Of a stretch of DNA of 64,000 bases, positions 15,671 to 25,163 are shown piece by piece. The notes beneath the pieces are model-generated. The model was not told the DNA's origin and searched no databases. It saw only the letters and a list, made by a program, of their open reading frames with translations. Numbering within the stretch: the stretch's first letter is position 1; every line of letters starts with the position of its first letter. A program made the position numbers and the translations under genes. The stretch is from NCBI GenBank assembly GCA_902362805.1, contig CABIXY010000003.1, positions 467,140 through 531,139 of the forward strand, in the 5' to 3' direction. The stretch comes from Eubacteriaceae bacterium (GTDB lineage: Bacteria > Bacillota > Clostridia > Peptostreptococcales > Anaerovoracaceae).

Positions 15671-17098
15671 ATGCTTTTATCAGAGATGTTTGCCGGAAAG
15701 CCAGAGATTGAAATTCAGGGGCTTTGTATAGATTCAAGAAAAGCGAAGAAGGGGGATTTATTTTTTTGTCTGAAAGGACTGGAAGCAGACGGCCATCGCT
15801 TTGCTAAAAACGCATGCAGGGCCGGAGCTGTTGCGGTAGTTCATTCTGAGGATTTGGAACAGTGTGACGGCGTATCATATATAAAGGTAGAAGACGTGAA
15901 CCGGGAACTGAATCGAATTTGTGACCTGTTTAACGGACATCCCAGCCGCAAGATGACCGTCTTTGGCGTTACGGGCACCAACGGCAAGACGACCACCACC
16001 AGTATTATCAGTGACGTTTATCATAAACCCTGTGGATATATGGGGACCATTGCTGTCAGATATGGAGATGTGAGCAAAACACCAAACCTGACCACACCAG
16101 ACGCCTTGGAGATTCACGAAAACTTGAAAGCCATGGCGGATTACGGCATGGAAAGCGTGGCAATGGAAGTCAGTTCTCACGGTCTTGCCATGGGCAGAGT
16201 GGATGCGGTAGATTTTGATGTGGCGATTTTCACCAATCTGACCTACGACCATCTGGATTACCACAAAACGATGGAAAATTATTTTGAAGCGAAGAAAATC
16301 CTATTTAAAAATATGAAGAAAGACGGTGTGGCGGTGCTCAATGCCGATGACATCAGCTTTGAGGGTCTGGCAGAATGCGTCAGCTGCAGATACGTTACCT
16401 ATGGCGTAAATGCTGATGCCGACTACAGGGCGGAGAATGTGAAGCTGGCTCCTGACGGCTCGGCTTTTGATTTGCTGCACGCAGGAAAGCGCTATGCTGT
16501 GAAAACCAACCTGGTGGCCTTGTATAACCTCTATAATCTTCTGGGCGCCATGGCGGGAATGCACCAGATGGGGATGGCCATTGAAGAAATGCTGCCGCTC
16601 TTGACGAAGATTTCCCAAATTGACGGCAGAATGGAGATCATCGATGAGGGACAGGATTTTCATGTCATCGTGGATTATGCCCATACCCCTGACGGATTTG
16701 AAAAAGTATTCCAGTACGGACAGGAAATCAGCAATGGTAAAAAGATTTACGCTGTCTTCGGCTGTGCGGGAAAAAGAGACAAGGTGAAGCGAAAGGTTTT
16801 GGGACAGATTGCGGGAAAATACTGTGACAGAGTCTTTGTTACGGAAGAGGATCCTAGAGACGAAAGGGCAGAAGACATTGCCGAGATGATCATGTCCGGC
16901 ATTCCAGAAGGCAAGGCTCTCTTCATAGGCGACAGATATGAGGCCATAGAAACGGCGGTGAATACGGCGGAAACAGGCGACTGTGTTATGATTCTAGGAA
17001 AAGGCGACGAGTCTTATATGTATTATGAACATGGAAGAGGGCCGTGGATGGGTGATCATGAAGCGGCAAAAAAAGCGCTGGCAAAAAGATTGAAATAA
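15671..17098 (+). CDS. murE: UDP-N-acetylmuramoyl-tripeptide synthetase MurE
   Basis: Mur ligase adding the third amino acid to UDP-MurNAc-L-Ala-D-Glu in the cytoplasm. 475 residues. ATP loop GVTGTNGKTTTTS, the carbamylated-lysine region with EVSSHGLAMGRVD and FTNLTYDHLDYHKTMENY, and the C-terminal domain are intact. At the third-residue specificity position the sequence is EEDPRDER instead of DNPR; the Arg that binds meso-diaminopimelate is kept while the Asn is not, so DAP is likely but not certain. ATG is preceded by AGGAGG. It has its own consensus promoter and is not in a division/cell-wall cluster here. Confidence 0.95.
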   Translation: MLLSEMFAGKPEIEIQGLCIDSRKAKKGDLFFCLKGLEADGHRFAKNACRAGAVAVVHSEDLEQCDGVSYIKVEDVNRELNRICDLFNGHPSRKMTVFGVTGTNGKTTTTSIISDVYHKPCGYMGTIAVRYGDVSKTPNLTTPDALEIHENLKAMADYGMESVAMEVSSHGLAMGRVDAVDFDVAIFTNLTYDHLDYHKTMENYFEAKKILFKNMKKDGVAVLNADDISFEGLAECVSCRYVTYGVNADADYRAENVKLAPDGSAFDLLHAGKRYAVKTNLVALYNLYNLLGAMAGMHQMGMAIEEMLPLLTKISQIDGRMEIIDEGQDFHVIVDYAHTPDGFEKVFQYGQEISNGKKIYAVFGCAGKRDKVKRKVLGQIAGKYCDRVFVTEEDPRDERAEDIAEMIMSGIPEGKALFIGDRYEAIETAVNTAETGDCVMILGKGDESYMYYEHGRGPWMGDHEAAKKALAKRLK

Positions 17099-17153
17099 TA
17101 TGTCGTGATAATTGATGATGTTGTGTAGTTGATGGAGGAGGAGCAGAAATAGA

Positions 17154-18386
17154 ATGGCCGGAAGTGAAAAGTTTGAGATTAAGGTTCTGGGGGACCTTGA
17201 GATACGATATGGAGAGAAGGCAATCGGTGTAAATGAGTCAAAAACGAAGTCCAACAAGATGTGGGTACTCTTTGAATACATTCTTTTAAACCGCAGCCGC
17301 AAGCTTTCGCAGGATGAACTGATCGAAATGCTCTGGCCTGATATGGAGGTTTCAAATCCAGCCAATTCCTTGAAAGGTCTGATTTTTAAGCTGCGAAAGG
17401 AAATTGATTCTTTGGGATTTCTGCCTGGCAAACAGGTCATCCTCAGTGTCAGCGGCTCTTATGCCTTTAATGACGATATGCCTTATACCGTAGATGTCTA
17501 TGAATTTGAGAAATATCTGAAGTTGTCACAGGAGCCGGGGCTTTCTGACGATAAGAAACTTGATTATCTTCTGCAGGCAGTAGAATGCTATAAGGGAAAT
17601 CTGCATCACGATGCCCGCAGGGAACCTTGGGCAGCATCGATCCAAACTCATTATGGAGACATGTATCTGTCTGTCGTGCGATCCTGTACAGATCTGTTAA
17701 GCAAAGAAGGTCATCATCAGAAGATTGTCGAGATATGCAGAAATGCGCTTTTAATCCAGCCTTATACAGAGGATTACTACTATCATATGATCAGGGCTTA
17801 TACCGCTCTGGAGAACTACAGTGCGGCGTCTGACATGTACTTAAGAGTCAAAGAACTGATGCAGCAGGAATATGGTACGGTGCCAGATACAAAATTCGAA
17901 CAAGCATACAAAGAGCTGATGAAGCAGCGGCCGAAGAAAAATTTGAGTGCAGAGGAACTGACGGAAGGTTTCACCGAAATTAGGAATTATATGGCTACCT
18001 TCTATGTGGAATATGGGGAGTTTAAACAGATTTACAGGCTCACCGCAAGACGCCTTGAGCGAATACAAAAAGATGCTTTTCTGTGCGTCTACACTTTGGG
18101 TGCCAGAAGGGGCGTTACTGTTGATTTAAAAGAGAGAAAAAAGCACATGCGAATCTTAGGCGAAGCCTTGTCTTTCGGCCTCAGGCAGGGTGACGTCTTT
18201 GCCAGAGTCACGCCTTGGCAGTTTGCTGTGATCTTTGAAGATGTGACGGAAGAAAACACTCTGGCTATAGCAGAAAGAATTAAAAAGTATTTCGAAAAAA
18301 ATAAGCGGGGTGAGGCCTTTGGCATCATACATAAAGCGGTAAGAATCGAACCTTCAGATTTTGAAGCAAGGCATGGAGGTGTATGA
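17154..18386 (+). CDS. SARP-like transcriptional activator (winged helix + BTAD), extended C-terminus
   Basis: 410 residues. The first ~105 form an OmpR/PhoB-type winged helix (begins FEIKVLGDLEIRYGEKA, with KLSQDELIEMLWPD and NSLKGLIFKLRKE), followed by a bacterial transcriptional activation domain of TPR-like helices (about 110-255, with YLLQAVECYKGNL and YYYHMIRAYTALENYSAASDMYLRVKELM). The last ~130 residues (from about 285) look like a degenerate nucleotide-cyclase/GGDEF-like domain (RLERIQKDAFLCVYTLGARRG, RQGDVFARVTPWQFAVIFED), without an intact GGDEF motif. It starts 55 bases after murE, preceded by GGAGGAGG. Targets are unknown; SARP proteins often activate the neighbouring genes. Confidence 0.83.
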   Translation: MAGSEKFEIKVLGDLEIRYGEKAIGVNESKTKSNKMWVLFEYILLNRSRKLSQDELIEMLWPDMEVSNPANSLKGLIFKLRKEIDSLGFLPGKQVILSVSGSYAFNDDMPYTVDVYEFEKYLKLSQEPGLSDDKKLDYLLQAVECYKGNLHHDARREPWAASIQTHYGDMYLSVVRSCTDLLSKEGHHQKIVEICRNALLIQPYTEDYYYHMIRAYTALENYSAASDMYLRVKELMQQEYGTVPDTKFEQAYKELMKQRPKKNLSAEELTEGFTEIRNYMATFYVEYGEFKQIYRLTARRLERIQKDAFLCVYTLGARRGVTVDLKERKKHMRILGEALSFGLRQGDVFARVTPWQFAVIFEDVTEENTLAIAERIKKYFEKNKRGEAFGIIHKAVRIEPSDFEARHGGV

Positions 18387-18527
18387 CGTGTGAGATAACT
18401 GAAAAATAACCGTCGTAGTCTATAATGCAGTTAAATAATTCGTAATGAGTTATTTACACACGACACACAACACACACACAACATACTGCAAAAGCAATTT
18501 TAATTTGATTAAACTTGCTAATCCCCC

Positions 18528-18568
18528 TTACAGTGGGAGCCTTCCCGGCTCCCTGTAATCCTTTTTTG
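18528..18568 (+). terminator. Terminator-like hairpin between the SARP gene and the four-helix protein gene
   Basis: TTACAG, GGGAGCC/GGCTCCC and CTGTAA form a long stem followed by TCCTTTTTT. The 264-base gap around it also holds a CA-rich tract (about 18456-18486) and a second small ACCG/CGGT hairpin with seven T (18590-18610), so the next gene may sit behind an attenuating leader. No known riboswitch was recognised. Confidence 0.7.
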
Positions 18569-18651
18569 AGCAAAATGCTGTTTCGGCAAGACCGGAGCGG
18601 TATTTTTTTGTTTTCCAATGCGCATACTAAGAAAAAAGGAGGGAAAAACTG

Positions 18652-19083
18652 ATGAATGAAGATAGTGTCAGACTTTTGAAAGAAGTCAATTCAGGATGTA
18701 AGAATGCAACAGACAGCTTCGGTCAAGTGATGGATTTTATCAAAGACGAGAAGCTGAAAGCCTTAATTGATAAATACAACAAGAAACATGTCAAGGTCGG
18801 GGACGAATGTCACCAATTACTCAACGACCATGGCCGGGACGAGAAAGACCCGCCGACAATGGCCAAAGCGATGATGTGGTTCACCACTGAAGTGAAAATG
18901 ATGATGGATGACGACGACAGCCACATCGCTAAGCTGCTGGCCGACGGGTGTAATATGGGCATCCAGTCCTTGAATAAGTATATGAACGAATACGAACAAG
19001 CCGGTCAGGAAGAAGTGGATCTTGCCAGCCGGCTTGTTGATATTGAATCTGAGCTCTATGATAAGCTGATGCCGTTCATGTAG
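18652..19083 (+). CDS. Four-helix-bundle protein, DUF2383-like
   Basis: 143 residues, soluble, highly charged and almost wholly helical, with a pattern like the ferritin-like DUF2383 (PA2169-type) proteins. Candidate metal or structural residues: KKHVKVGDECHQLLNDHGRDE and a run of four Asp (DDDD) followed by SHIAKLLADGCNMG. Met-rich segments (AKAMMWFTTEVKMMM) are notable. AGGAGGG lies eight bases before the ATG. It is convergent with deoD, ending 6 bases from that stop codon. Function unknown; family placement is by pattern only. Confidence 0.65.
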   Translation: MNEDSVRLLKEVNSGCKNATDSFGQVMDFIKDEKLKALIDKYNKKHVKVGDECHQLLNDHGRDEKDPPTMAKAMMWFTTEVKMMMDDDDSHIAKLLADGCNMGIQSLNKYMNEYEQAGQEEVDLASRLVDIESELYDKLMPFM

Positions 19084-19089
19084 AAGCAG

Positions 19090-19794
19090 CTATTTGACAG
19101 CAACTTCCAGCGCCAGTTTCATCATATCGGTAAATTTATTTTGACGTTCTGCCACGGTGGCTTTTTCGCCGGTTACAAAGTGATCGCTGATGGTCATCAT
19201 GGCTAGAGCGTTTTTTCCTTTGTAGGCGGCATTCATGTAGAGTGCCGCTGCTTCCATCTCTACGGCGAGTACATCCATTGATGCCCACTGCTTCCACCAC
19301 TGGCCGCCCAGTTCATAGAACACGTCACAGGAAACCGTATTGCCGGCTTTGAAAGGAATACCTATATCGCGGCCTGCATCCATGACTTTTGTCAGCAGCT
19401 CAAAGCTGACGGAAGGAGAATACTGTCCGGGAATCTGAAATGCATGCTGATAGTTTGAATCTGTGGAAGTGGCAAGGGTGACCAGGATGTCTCCCACGCT
19501 GATACTTTCGTGGAAAGCGCCGGCAGTGCCGATCCTGATGATGTTTTCTACCTCATATTCTGAGAAGAGTTCCCAGGAATAGATGCCCATGGACGGCATG
19601 CCCATGCCGCTTCCCTGGACGGATACGGGTACCCCTTTGTAAGTACCAGTGTAACCGTACATATTGCGTATTTCAGAATACCGAACGGCGTTTTCTAAAA
19701 AATTTTCTGCGATAAACTGCGCCCGCAGTGGATCGCCAGGCATTAAGACAGTTTTTGCAATTTGCCCTTTAGAGGCTCCGATATGTAATGACAT
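19090..19794 (-). CDS. deoD: Purine-nucleoside phosphorylase, DeoD type
   Basis: Hexameric phosphorylase converting purine (deoxy)nucleosides and phosphate to base plus (deoxy)ribose 1-phosphate. 234 residues with the family signatures VLMPGDPLRAQFIAE, GSGMGMPSMGIYSWEL, RIGTAGA and the purine/ribose site DVLAVEMEAAALY; the catalytic Asp sits in TISDHFVTGE. It lies next to but is not obviously co-transcribed with rpsT, since a terminator follows rpsT upstream of it. The ATG at 19794 is preceded by GAAAGGACTG. Confidence 0.96.
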   Translation of the reverse strand: MSLHIGASKGQIAKTVLMPGDPLRAQFIAENFLENAVRYSEIRNMYGYTGTYKGVPVSVQGSGMGMPSMGIYSWELFSEYEVENIIRIGTAGAFHESISVGDILVTLATSTDSNYQHAFQIPGQYSPSVSFELLTKVMDAGRDIGIPFKAGNTVSCDVFYELGGQWWKQWASMDVLAVEMEAAALYMNAAYKGKNALAMMTISDHFVTGEKATVAERQNKFTDMMKLALEVAVK

Positions 19795-19827
19795 AAAATC
19801 AGTCCTTTCTGATCATTTTTGGTAAAG

Positions 19828-19859
19828 AAAAAACGATGGGAGACACATCCATCGTTTTT
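19828..19859 (-). terminator. rpsT terminator
   Basis: On the minus strand AAAAACGATGG and CCATCGTTTTTT form a long stem ending in T; it also has A on the other flank, so it could act in both directions. Confidence 0.88.
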
Positions 19860-19910
19860 GTAGCTCTCGCTTGTGTATTTAACTTATACACCGGTGGGGA
19901 CGGGTGAGAC

Positions 19911-20183
19911 TTAGTTAGCTGCTTTTGCAGCGTTGAATCTTTTTGCCAGTCTGGAAACTTTTCTAGAAGCAGCTTTTTTGTTGATCGTTCCTTTGGCAGC
20001 AGCCTGCATTAACTTCTTTTCTGCTAAAGTAAGTTTTTCTGCAGCCAATTCGAAGTTTTTCTCTTCTAATGCGTTGTCAAAGTTCTTAAGAACTGACTTA
20101 AGATGATCTTTTACTCTTCTGTTTCTAGCTGTTTTCTTGTCGATGACTTTGATTCTTTTTTTTGCGGATTTAATGTTTGCCAT
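19911..20183 (-). CDS. rpsT: 30S ribosomal protein S20
   Basis: Binds 16S rRNA early in small-subunit assembly. 90 residues, very basic, beginning MANIKSAKKRIKVIDKKTARN and ending RKVSRLAKRFNAAKAAN as in bacterial S20. It is divergent from gpr, exactly as in Bacillus subtilis, which anchors the conserved chromosomal order that follows. The stop codon is about 50 bases from the terminator. Confidence 0.98.
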   Translation of the reverse strand: MANIKSAKKRIKVIDKKTARNRRVKDHLKSVLKNFDNALEEKNFELAAEKLTLAEKKLMQAAAKGTINKKAASRKVSRLAKRFNAAKAAN

Positions 20184-20298
20184 AATTGTTCACCCCACTA
20201 TATAAATTTTTAGCATTTTTTTAGCTAAATTCGCACATCTTAGTATATACGAAGACAAGTTGTTTTGCAAGGGAATTTTTGAAAAAGGAGAGAGAAAA

Positions 20299-21186
20299 AT
20301 GAAATATAGGACAGACCTTGCCGTTGAAGGTGTAGAAAATCTTTCAGAGGCGGGAAAAAAACCAAAAATGGACGACGGCATCGTAGTGAATAAAGAGGAA
20401 ATTGATGAAGACATCAGAGTGACCACCATAGATATCGTCAATCCAAAGGGTGAGATCATATTGGGAAAGCCCTGCGGCAGATATGTGACCATGGAAGTGG
20501 ATGGCGTCATCGACGAAAAAGACGGCATCATAGAACGGGCTGCAAAGGCTCTGGCCGGCGAGCTGTCAAAGCTTGTTAAGCACAACTATTATCTGAAGGT
20601 TTTGGTCGTTGGTCTTGGCAATGAAAAAGTGACGCCGGACAGCCTTGGACCGAATACTGTATCGAAAGTGAAGATTACCAGTCATCTGTTTAAAATCTTT
20701 GACAGAGATGGGGATCAGGAGCTGTCAAATGTCTGCGGCCTGGCACCCGGTGTCACAGCTACCACCGGAATGGAAACAGCAGAACTGATTGAAAAGACTG
20801 TGGATATGACGAAACCTGACGTAGTGATCGCCATAGACTCCCTGGCAGCCCGAAACATCAACAGGGTCAGCACTACCATTCAGATCAGCGATACGGGAAT
20901 CTCCCCAGGAGCAGGCATGGGTAATATGAGAAAACAGCTCAACGAAGAGACCTTGGGCACCAAAGTGATCGCCATCGGCGTGCCTACAGTGATCGATTCC
21001 AAGACCGTGATTATGGAAGCGATGGATCAGATCCATGTGCCTGAGAACCAGGTCAGTAATTATCTGTCCGGCAGGGATTTCGACATGGTTGTCACATCTA
21101 CGGATATTGATATCGTCATAAAATATTTCTCGGACATTATCGCAAAAGCCATTAATATCACTCTTCACCCTGGCATATACTCTTAA
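20299..21186 (+). CDS. gpr: Spore germination protease GPR
   Basis: Aspartic-type protease that degrades small acid-soluble spore proteins on germination. 295 residues with the GPR hallmark regions VRTDLAVE-like start (KYRTDLAVEGVE), VTTIDIVNPKGEIILGKPCGRYVTME, VVGLGNEKVTPDSLGP, and VIAIDSLAARNINRVSTTIQISDTGISPG. The start is set by AAAGGAGAG. The zymogen cleavage site should be within the first ~15 residues. It precedes spoIIP by 31 bases. Its presence is good evidence that the organism makes endospores. Confidence 0.97.
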   Translation: MKYRTDLAVEGVENLSEAGKKPKMDDGIVVNKEEIDEDIRVTTIDIVNPKGEIILGKPCGRYVTMEVDGVIDEKDGIIERAAKALAGELSKLVKHNYYLKVLVVGLGNEKVTPDSLGPNTVSKVKITSHLFKIFDRDGDQELSNVCGLAPGVTATTGMETAELIEKTVDMTKPDVVIAIDSLAARNINRVSTTIQISDTGISPGAGMGNMRKQLNEETLGTKVIAIGVPTVIDSKTVIMEAMDQIHVPENQVSNYLSGRDFDMVVTSTDIDIVIKYFSDIIAKAINITLHPGIYS

Positions 21187-21217
21187 AGGATTATTTGAAG
21201 ATCTGCCAGGGGGGAGT

Positions 21218-22072
21218 ATGAGTAAGAAAAATTTAATTGTTTTTTTCGTGTTTATATATCTTGTGACAGTAGCGCTGCTGATCAAGGACATGGCAGGCAC
21301 AGCGGTCAGTGGGGACAATCTTACTGCCATGTGCCTGGAAAGCAGCCTGCCGTGTATGGATATCGTCGCAGATGACGACCAGAAATCCGAACCGGCGGGG
21401 AATGCCGTGACCACGGATTCCAAGGATAAGGCGAAAACCGAAGAACCGGTCACAAAGTCGACCAAAAAGGGGAAAAATGGCGATCCAAAGGTTTTGATTT
21501 ACCACACCCATGCGACAGAAAGCTATCTGCCTTCTTCTCAGGGGAACTTCCATATTTTGCAGGAAGAAAATACGGTTCGTGACGCAGGAAACGTGCTGGA
21601 GGCCACTTTGGAGGATGCGGGAATCGCCGTCATTCACGATAAGACGCTCCATGATAACCCGTCCTATGATAATTCTTATACGCGAAGTTTTGAGACGGTA
21701 AAAGCACTTTTGAAAAAGTACCCGTCTATCGAATGTATCATAGATTTACATAGGGACGCGACGCCGGGAACGGAGGCAGGTCCGGTACAGACGGTAAACG
21801 GCAAAACCTGCGCTGTCTATTCTTATGTCATCAGCAACACGACAGAGACCTACAGCGCCAACAGCAGCTTCCTCGGAAAGCTGAACGGTATTGCAAAGCA
21901 TTTTGACGGATACACGGGAGAAATACTGGAACGGCCGTATTGGTATAATCAAGAGCTCTCTGGAAAATCCATACTTATAGAAATGGGCAATAACAGGAAT
22001 AATATAAAGGAAGTCAGAAATTGTGCCGAGGTTTACGGCAAAATTCTGGCAAAAGCACTGAAGGGGAGTTGA
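21218..22072 (+). CDS. spoIIP: Stage II sporulation protein P
   Basis: Cell-wall amidase/endopeptidase of the engulfment machinery, working with SpoIID and SpoIIM at the septum. 284 residues: an N-terminal signal-anchor (about residues 5-24), a charged low-complexity linker, and the catalytic domain from about residue 90. Zinc ligands and motifs seen are YHTHATESYLP, NSYTRSFETVK, IIDLHRDATPG and ILIEMGNNRNN. It follows gpr as in Bacillus and Clostridium. Confidence 0.96.
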   Translation: MSKKNLIVFFVFIYLVTVALLIKDMAGTAVSGDNLTAMCLESSLPCMDIVADDDQKSEPAGNAVTTDSKDKAKTEEPVTKSTKKGKNGDPKVLIYHTHATESYLPSSQGNFHILQEENTVRDAGNVLEATLEDAGIAVIHDKTLHDNPSYDNSYTRSFETVKALLKKYPSIECIIDLHRDATPGTEAGPVQTVNGKTCAVYSYVISNTTETYSANSSFLGKLNGIAKHFDGYTGEILERPYWYNQELSGKSILIEMGNNRNNIKEVRNCAEVYGKILAKALKGS

Positions 22073-22077
22073 TTAGC

Positions 22078-22224
22078 TTGAAGACCTTTGGAAAATCCAT
22101 TGTTTTGTTTGTTGTCTTTCTGCTGGGGACCGCATCGCTGGTCCATGTAGACAGACAGTGCGCCCAAATTGACGCAAGTCATGTACCTGTCATAGAAAGA
22201 TTAGAAAATTTCATTGATAAATAG
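22078..22224 (+). CDS. Small membrane protein after spoIIP (YqxA position)
   Basis: 48 codons beginning with TTG, preceded by AAGGGGAG. The product has one N-terminal hydrophobic helix ([19 protein letters not shown]) and a short polar tail. In B. subtilis the gene between spoIIP and lepA is yqxA, which encodes a larger single-helix protein; this may be a shortened counterpart, judged by position and the similar N-terminus only. Confidence 0.55.
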   Translation: MKTFGKSIVLFVVFLLGTASLVHVDRQCAQIDASHVPVIERLENFIDK

Positions 22225-22277
22225 GGCTGTTTGCTATAAAATATAGATTGAATACGTATGTAAAAAGAGAGGTAATT

Positions 22278-24086
22278 ATGGATTATCAGAAATATATCAG
22301 GAATTTCAGCATTATAGCGCATATAGATCACGGCAAATCCACATTGGCAGACAGAATTATTGAAAATACCGGGCTGGTTGCCCACCGGGACATGAAAGAG
22401 CAGTTTCTGGACAATATGGATCTGGAACGGGAAAGAGGCATTACAATTAAGCTGCAGACCACCAGGCTTGTCTATAAGGCAAAAGATGGCAATGAGTACA
22501 TCTTCAACCTCATAGACACGCCGGGTCATGTAGACTTTACATATGAGGTTTCGAGAAGTCTGGCTGCCTGTGAGGGAGCCGTTCTTGTCGTTGACTCCAC
22601 CCAGGGTGTGGAAGCACAGACCATGGCCAACGTGTATCTGGCTTTGGATGAAGATTTGGAAATCCTCCCTTGCCTGAACAAAATCGACCTGGCAAGTTCA
22701 CGGCCTGATGAGACCAAAGCGGAAATCGAAGAGATGATCGGCATCGACGCCTCGGAGGCTCCGCTGGTTTCGGCAAAAGAGGGTATCGGCATAGGGGACC
22801 TTTTGGAAGCTGTGGTAAAGACCATCCCTGCGCCACAAGGGGACGAGCATGGAAAGCTGAAGGCTTTGATTTTCGACTCCGTGTATGACAACTACAAGGG
22901 TGTCGTCATCTACGCAAGAATCTTTGATGGACAAGTCAAGGTGGGAGACGTGATTCGTCTGATGAGCACCAACAAGAAATACGAAGTGACAGAAGTCGGC
23001 GTTATGGCTCCGGGCCATGTTCCTACAAAATTCCTGCGCGCTGGCGAAGTAGGCTATATCTGTGCGTCCATCAAACAGGTCAAAGACGCCCGCGTGGGCG
23101 ATACGGTGACTTTGGACAAGGAGCCGACAGAAGAGGCTCTGTCAGGATACAAGAAAGTGCAGTCCATGGTTTACTGCGGCATTTACCCGGCAGAAGGAGA
23201 GAAGTATGAAGGTGTCAAGGACGCGCTGGAAAAGCTTCAAGTCAATGACGCTGCTTTTCTGTTTGAGCCGGAGACTTCAACCGCGTTGGGGTTTGGATTC
23301 AGGTGTGGTTTCCTAGGCCTGCTGCACATGGAAATCATCGTAGAACGTTTGGAAAGAGAGTTCGGCCTGGCGGTTATCACCACTTCGCCCAGTGTCGTAT
23401 ACAAGGTCGTCATGAATGACGGCACGGAAGAAATGATTCAGAATCCGACCAACTTGCCGGATCTGACTTTGATTGACCACATTGAAGAGCCGATTGTAAA
23501 GGCCGATATTATGATACCAAAAGAGTATGTAGGCGCTATTATGGAGCTCTGTCAGGATCGACGGGGCAAGATGCTCCACATGGAATATGTGGCGGAAACC
23601 AGAGTCCAGCTACACTACGAACTGCCGCTCAACGAAGTCATCTACGATTTCTTCGATGCGCTCAAGTCAAAGACCCGCGGCTACGGTTCCCTGGACTACG
23701 AGTTCATCCGCTACGAAAAGTCTCAGCTAGTGAAGCTGGATGTGCTTCTCAACAAGGATCTGGTGGATGCCTTCTCCATGATTGTTCACGAATCAAAGGC
23801 TTATGCCCGCGGTAAATTCGTCTGCGATAAGCTGAAGGAAATCATTCCGATGCACCAGTTCGAGGTGCCGATTCAAGCGGCTGTGGGTCAGAAGATCATC
23901 GCTCGTTCCACGGTGCGCGCTTATCGTAAGGACGTCATCGCCAAGTGCTACGGCGGCGATATCTCCCGTAAGAAGAAGCTGCTGGAAAAGCAAAAAGAAG
24001 GAAAGAAGCGTATGCGCCAGTTCGGTAAGGTGGAAGTGCCCCAGGAAGCTTTTACCGCAGTGCTGAAGTATGATGAGAATAAATGA
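22278..24086 (+). CDS. lepA: Elongation factor 4 (LepA)
   Basis: Ribosome-associated translational GTPase. 602 residues, the usual length. G-motifs: [21 protein letters not shown], and NKIDL; the LepA-specific C-terminal domain follows ([33 protein letters not shown]). ATG is preceded by AGAGAGGT. In related genomes hemW follows directly; here 1.75 kb of other material intervenes. Just after the stop lies an inverted repeat (TTTTGCAAGG at 24091-24100, CCTTGCAAAA at 24128-24137) without a T run. Confidence 0.98.
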   Translation: MDYQKYIRNFSIIAHIDHGKSTLADRIIENTGLVAHRDMKEQFLDNMDLERERGITIKLQTTRLVYKAKDGNEYIFNLIDTPGHVDFTYEVSRSLAACEGAVLVVDSTQGVEAQTMANVYLALDEDLEILPCLNKIDLASSRPDETKAEIEEMIGIDASEAPLVSAKEGIGIGDLLEAVVKTIPAPQGDEHGKLKALIFDSVYDNYKGVVIYARIFDGQVKVGDVIRLMSTNKKYEVTEVGVMAPGHVPTKFLRAGEVGYICASIKQVKDARVGDTVTLDKEPTEEALSGYKKVQSMVYCGIYPAEGEKYEGVKDALEKLQVNDAAFLFEPETSTALGFGFRCGFLGLLHMEIIVERLEREFGLAVITTSPSVVYKVVMNDGTEEMIQNPTNLPDLTLIDHIEEPIVKADIMIPKEYVGAIMELCQDRRGKMLHMEYVAETRVQLHYELPLNEVIYDFFDALKSKTRGYGSLDYEFIRYEKSQLVKLDVLLNKDLVDAFSMIVHESKAYARGKFVCDKLKEIIPMHQFEVPIQAAVGQKIIARSTVRAYRKDVIAKCYGGDISRKKKLLEKQKEGKKRMRQFGKVEVPQEAFTAVLKYDENK

Positions 24087-24187
24087 CCCTATTTTGCAAG
24101 GCTCGCTGCCCCTTACGTAAAGCTCCCCTTGCAAAACAGATCATTTATTTGCGGGTAAGCTGTCTGGGATTCTGTGGAGGCTTGTTT

Positions 24188-24340
24188 ATGGAAAAGAGAA
24201 TTCTATATTACGGAAGCAAAGCGCTGGTTACAGCGACGGAAGTTAGAATCAGTCGGTTTAACAAAGATTTTTTTACTGTACAGAAATTAGGGAAAAAACA
24301 TAATATGGTGGAACAAAAGCATCGTGAAAAACACACGTAA
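24188..24340 (+). CDS. Short ORF after lepA (50 aa, doubtful)
   Basis: Frame of 50 codons starting MEKRILYYGSKALV, with GGAGG eight bases upstream, lysine/arginine-rich and without a recognisable domain. The ribosome site is the only argument for it. Confidence 0.3.
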   Translation: MEKRILYYGSKALVTATEVRISRFNKDFFTVQKLGKKHNMVEQKHREKHT

Positions 24341-24410
24341 CTACATATAAAAAAACTGTCAGATTGCCAGACAGAAAAATCGGGATTTGTTAAGGGAGCA
24401 AAGCGAGGTT

Positions 24411-24812
24411 ATGAACGATAAATTAAAGCCCAAAAAGGCAACAAAAATTGTATATAATTGTTTGATTTTATTTGCCGCTATACTAGTATTCATACGTTGG
24501 ATGAGTGCCTTTCATAATGACATAGTAGTTATTAATGCAGAAATAAATTCTCATATTTCAAACTTTGCATTAAGTTTGGTATTCTATTTAGGTGTTGGTT
24601 TTACTTGGATTTTGCAAAAAACATTTAATAAAATAATTTTATTGGGCTTGTTTATTATTATTGCAAATGTTATATGCGAAACAGTAATGAGTTTTATGAA
24701 CACAACGGATATCCTAGATGCAATATATGGTATAGTTGGAACTTTAATAGGTTTTTGTTACTTCTTAGTGATAAATAAATACGGATTAGAAGTGATTCAT
24801 GATGAAAGTTAA
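24411..24812 (+). CDS. AT-rich hypothetical membrane protein (VanZ-like topology)
   Basis: 133 residues with four hydrophobic segments (about 18-36, 53-73, 76-95, 103-123), a basic N-terminus and a short acidic tail. The topology recalls VanZ-like proteins, but no diagnostic motif is present. Codon use is strikingly AT-rich compared with lepA and hemW on either side, a sign of recent transfer. GCGAGG lies before the ATG. It is the first gene of the insert between lepA and hemW. Confidence 0.6.
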   Translation: MNDKLKPKKATKIVYNCLILFAAILVFIRWMSAFHNDIVVINAEINSHISNFALSLVFYLGVGFTWILQKTFNKIILLGLFIIIANVICETVMSFMNTTDILDAIYGIVGTLIGFCYFLVINKYGLEVIHDES

Positions 24813-24955
24813 GTTATATACAACTTCCAGTTAATCGGGACGCTTGAGCTGACATCGTAATGAATGTGGAGATATATGCTGAACGTATCTGATAAGCATA
24901 ATCAGCAGGGCGACAATTCATGCCACTTAAACGATAAAAATTAAGGAGTGCTCTT

Positions 24956-25153
24956 ATGAACAACGAAGAACGTCTCGTACAATTTGAGAAGATGAAAAAA
25001 TCCATCGAGGAGCAGCATGCCGGCACTGTGAGCAAAATGGACAAGCTGCGCAGTGAGGGAAAGCAGAAGTCAGCGACCTACATGCAGCTTATGAGCAACA
25101 AGATGACTTTTGAAAACATGCTCAAACTTTACGAGTTGTATGACATCGATTGA
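24956..25153 (+). CDS. Small helical protein upstream of the MntA/HepT pair
   Basis: 65 residues, charged and helical (MNNEERLVQFEKMKKSIEEQ...), not recognised. AAGGAG lies seven bases before the ATG. It ends 10 bases before mntA, so the three genes probably form one unit; it could be a third partner of the toxin-antitoxin module or an unrelated gene. The preceding 24813-24955 has paired segments (TGCTGA/TCAGCA within GTGG/CCAC) that could fold. Confidence 0.6.
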   Translation: MNNEERLVQFEKMKKSIEEQHAGTVSKMDKLRSEGKQKSATYMQLMSNKMTFENMLKLYELYDID

Positions 25154-25163
25154 GAGGCAGAGA

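Noticed and set aside
18456..18486. CA-rich tract resembling a microsatellite
   Set aside because: Short and imperfect; no evidence of phase variation since it lies well outside any coding frame and promoter hexamer.
18528..18610. Possible riboswitch before the four-helix protein gene
   Set aside because: Two hairpins with T runs are present, but no conserved aptamer core could be recognised and the first is better read as the terminator of the SARP gene.
20725..21465. 246-codon minus-strand frame across gpr and spoIIP
   Set aside because: Antisense to two certain genes, no ribosome site.
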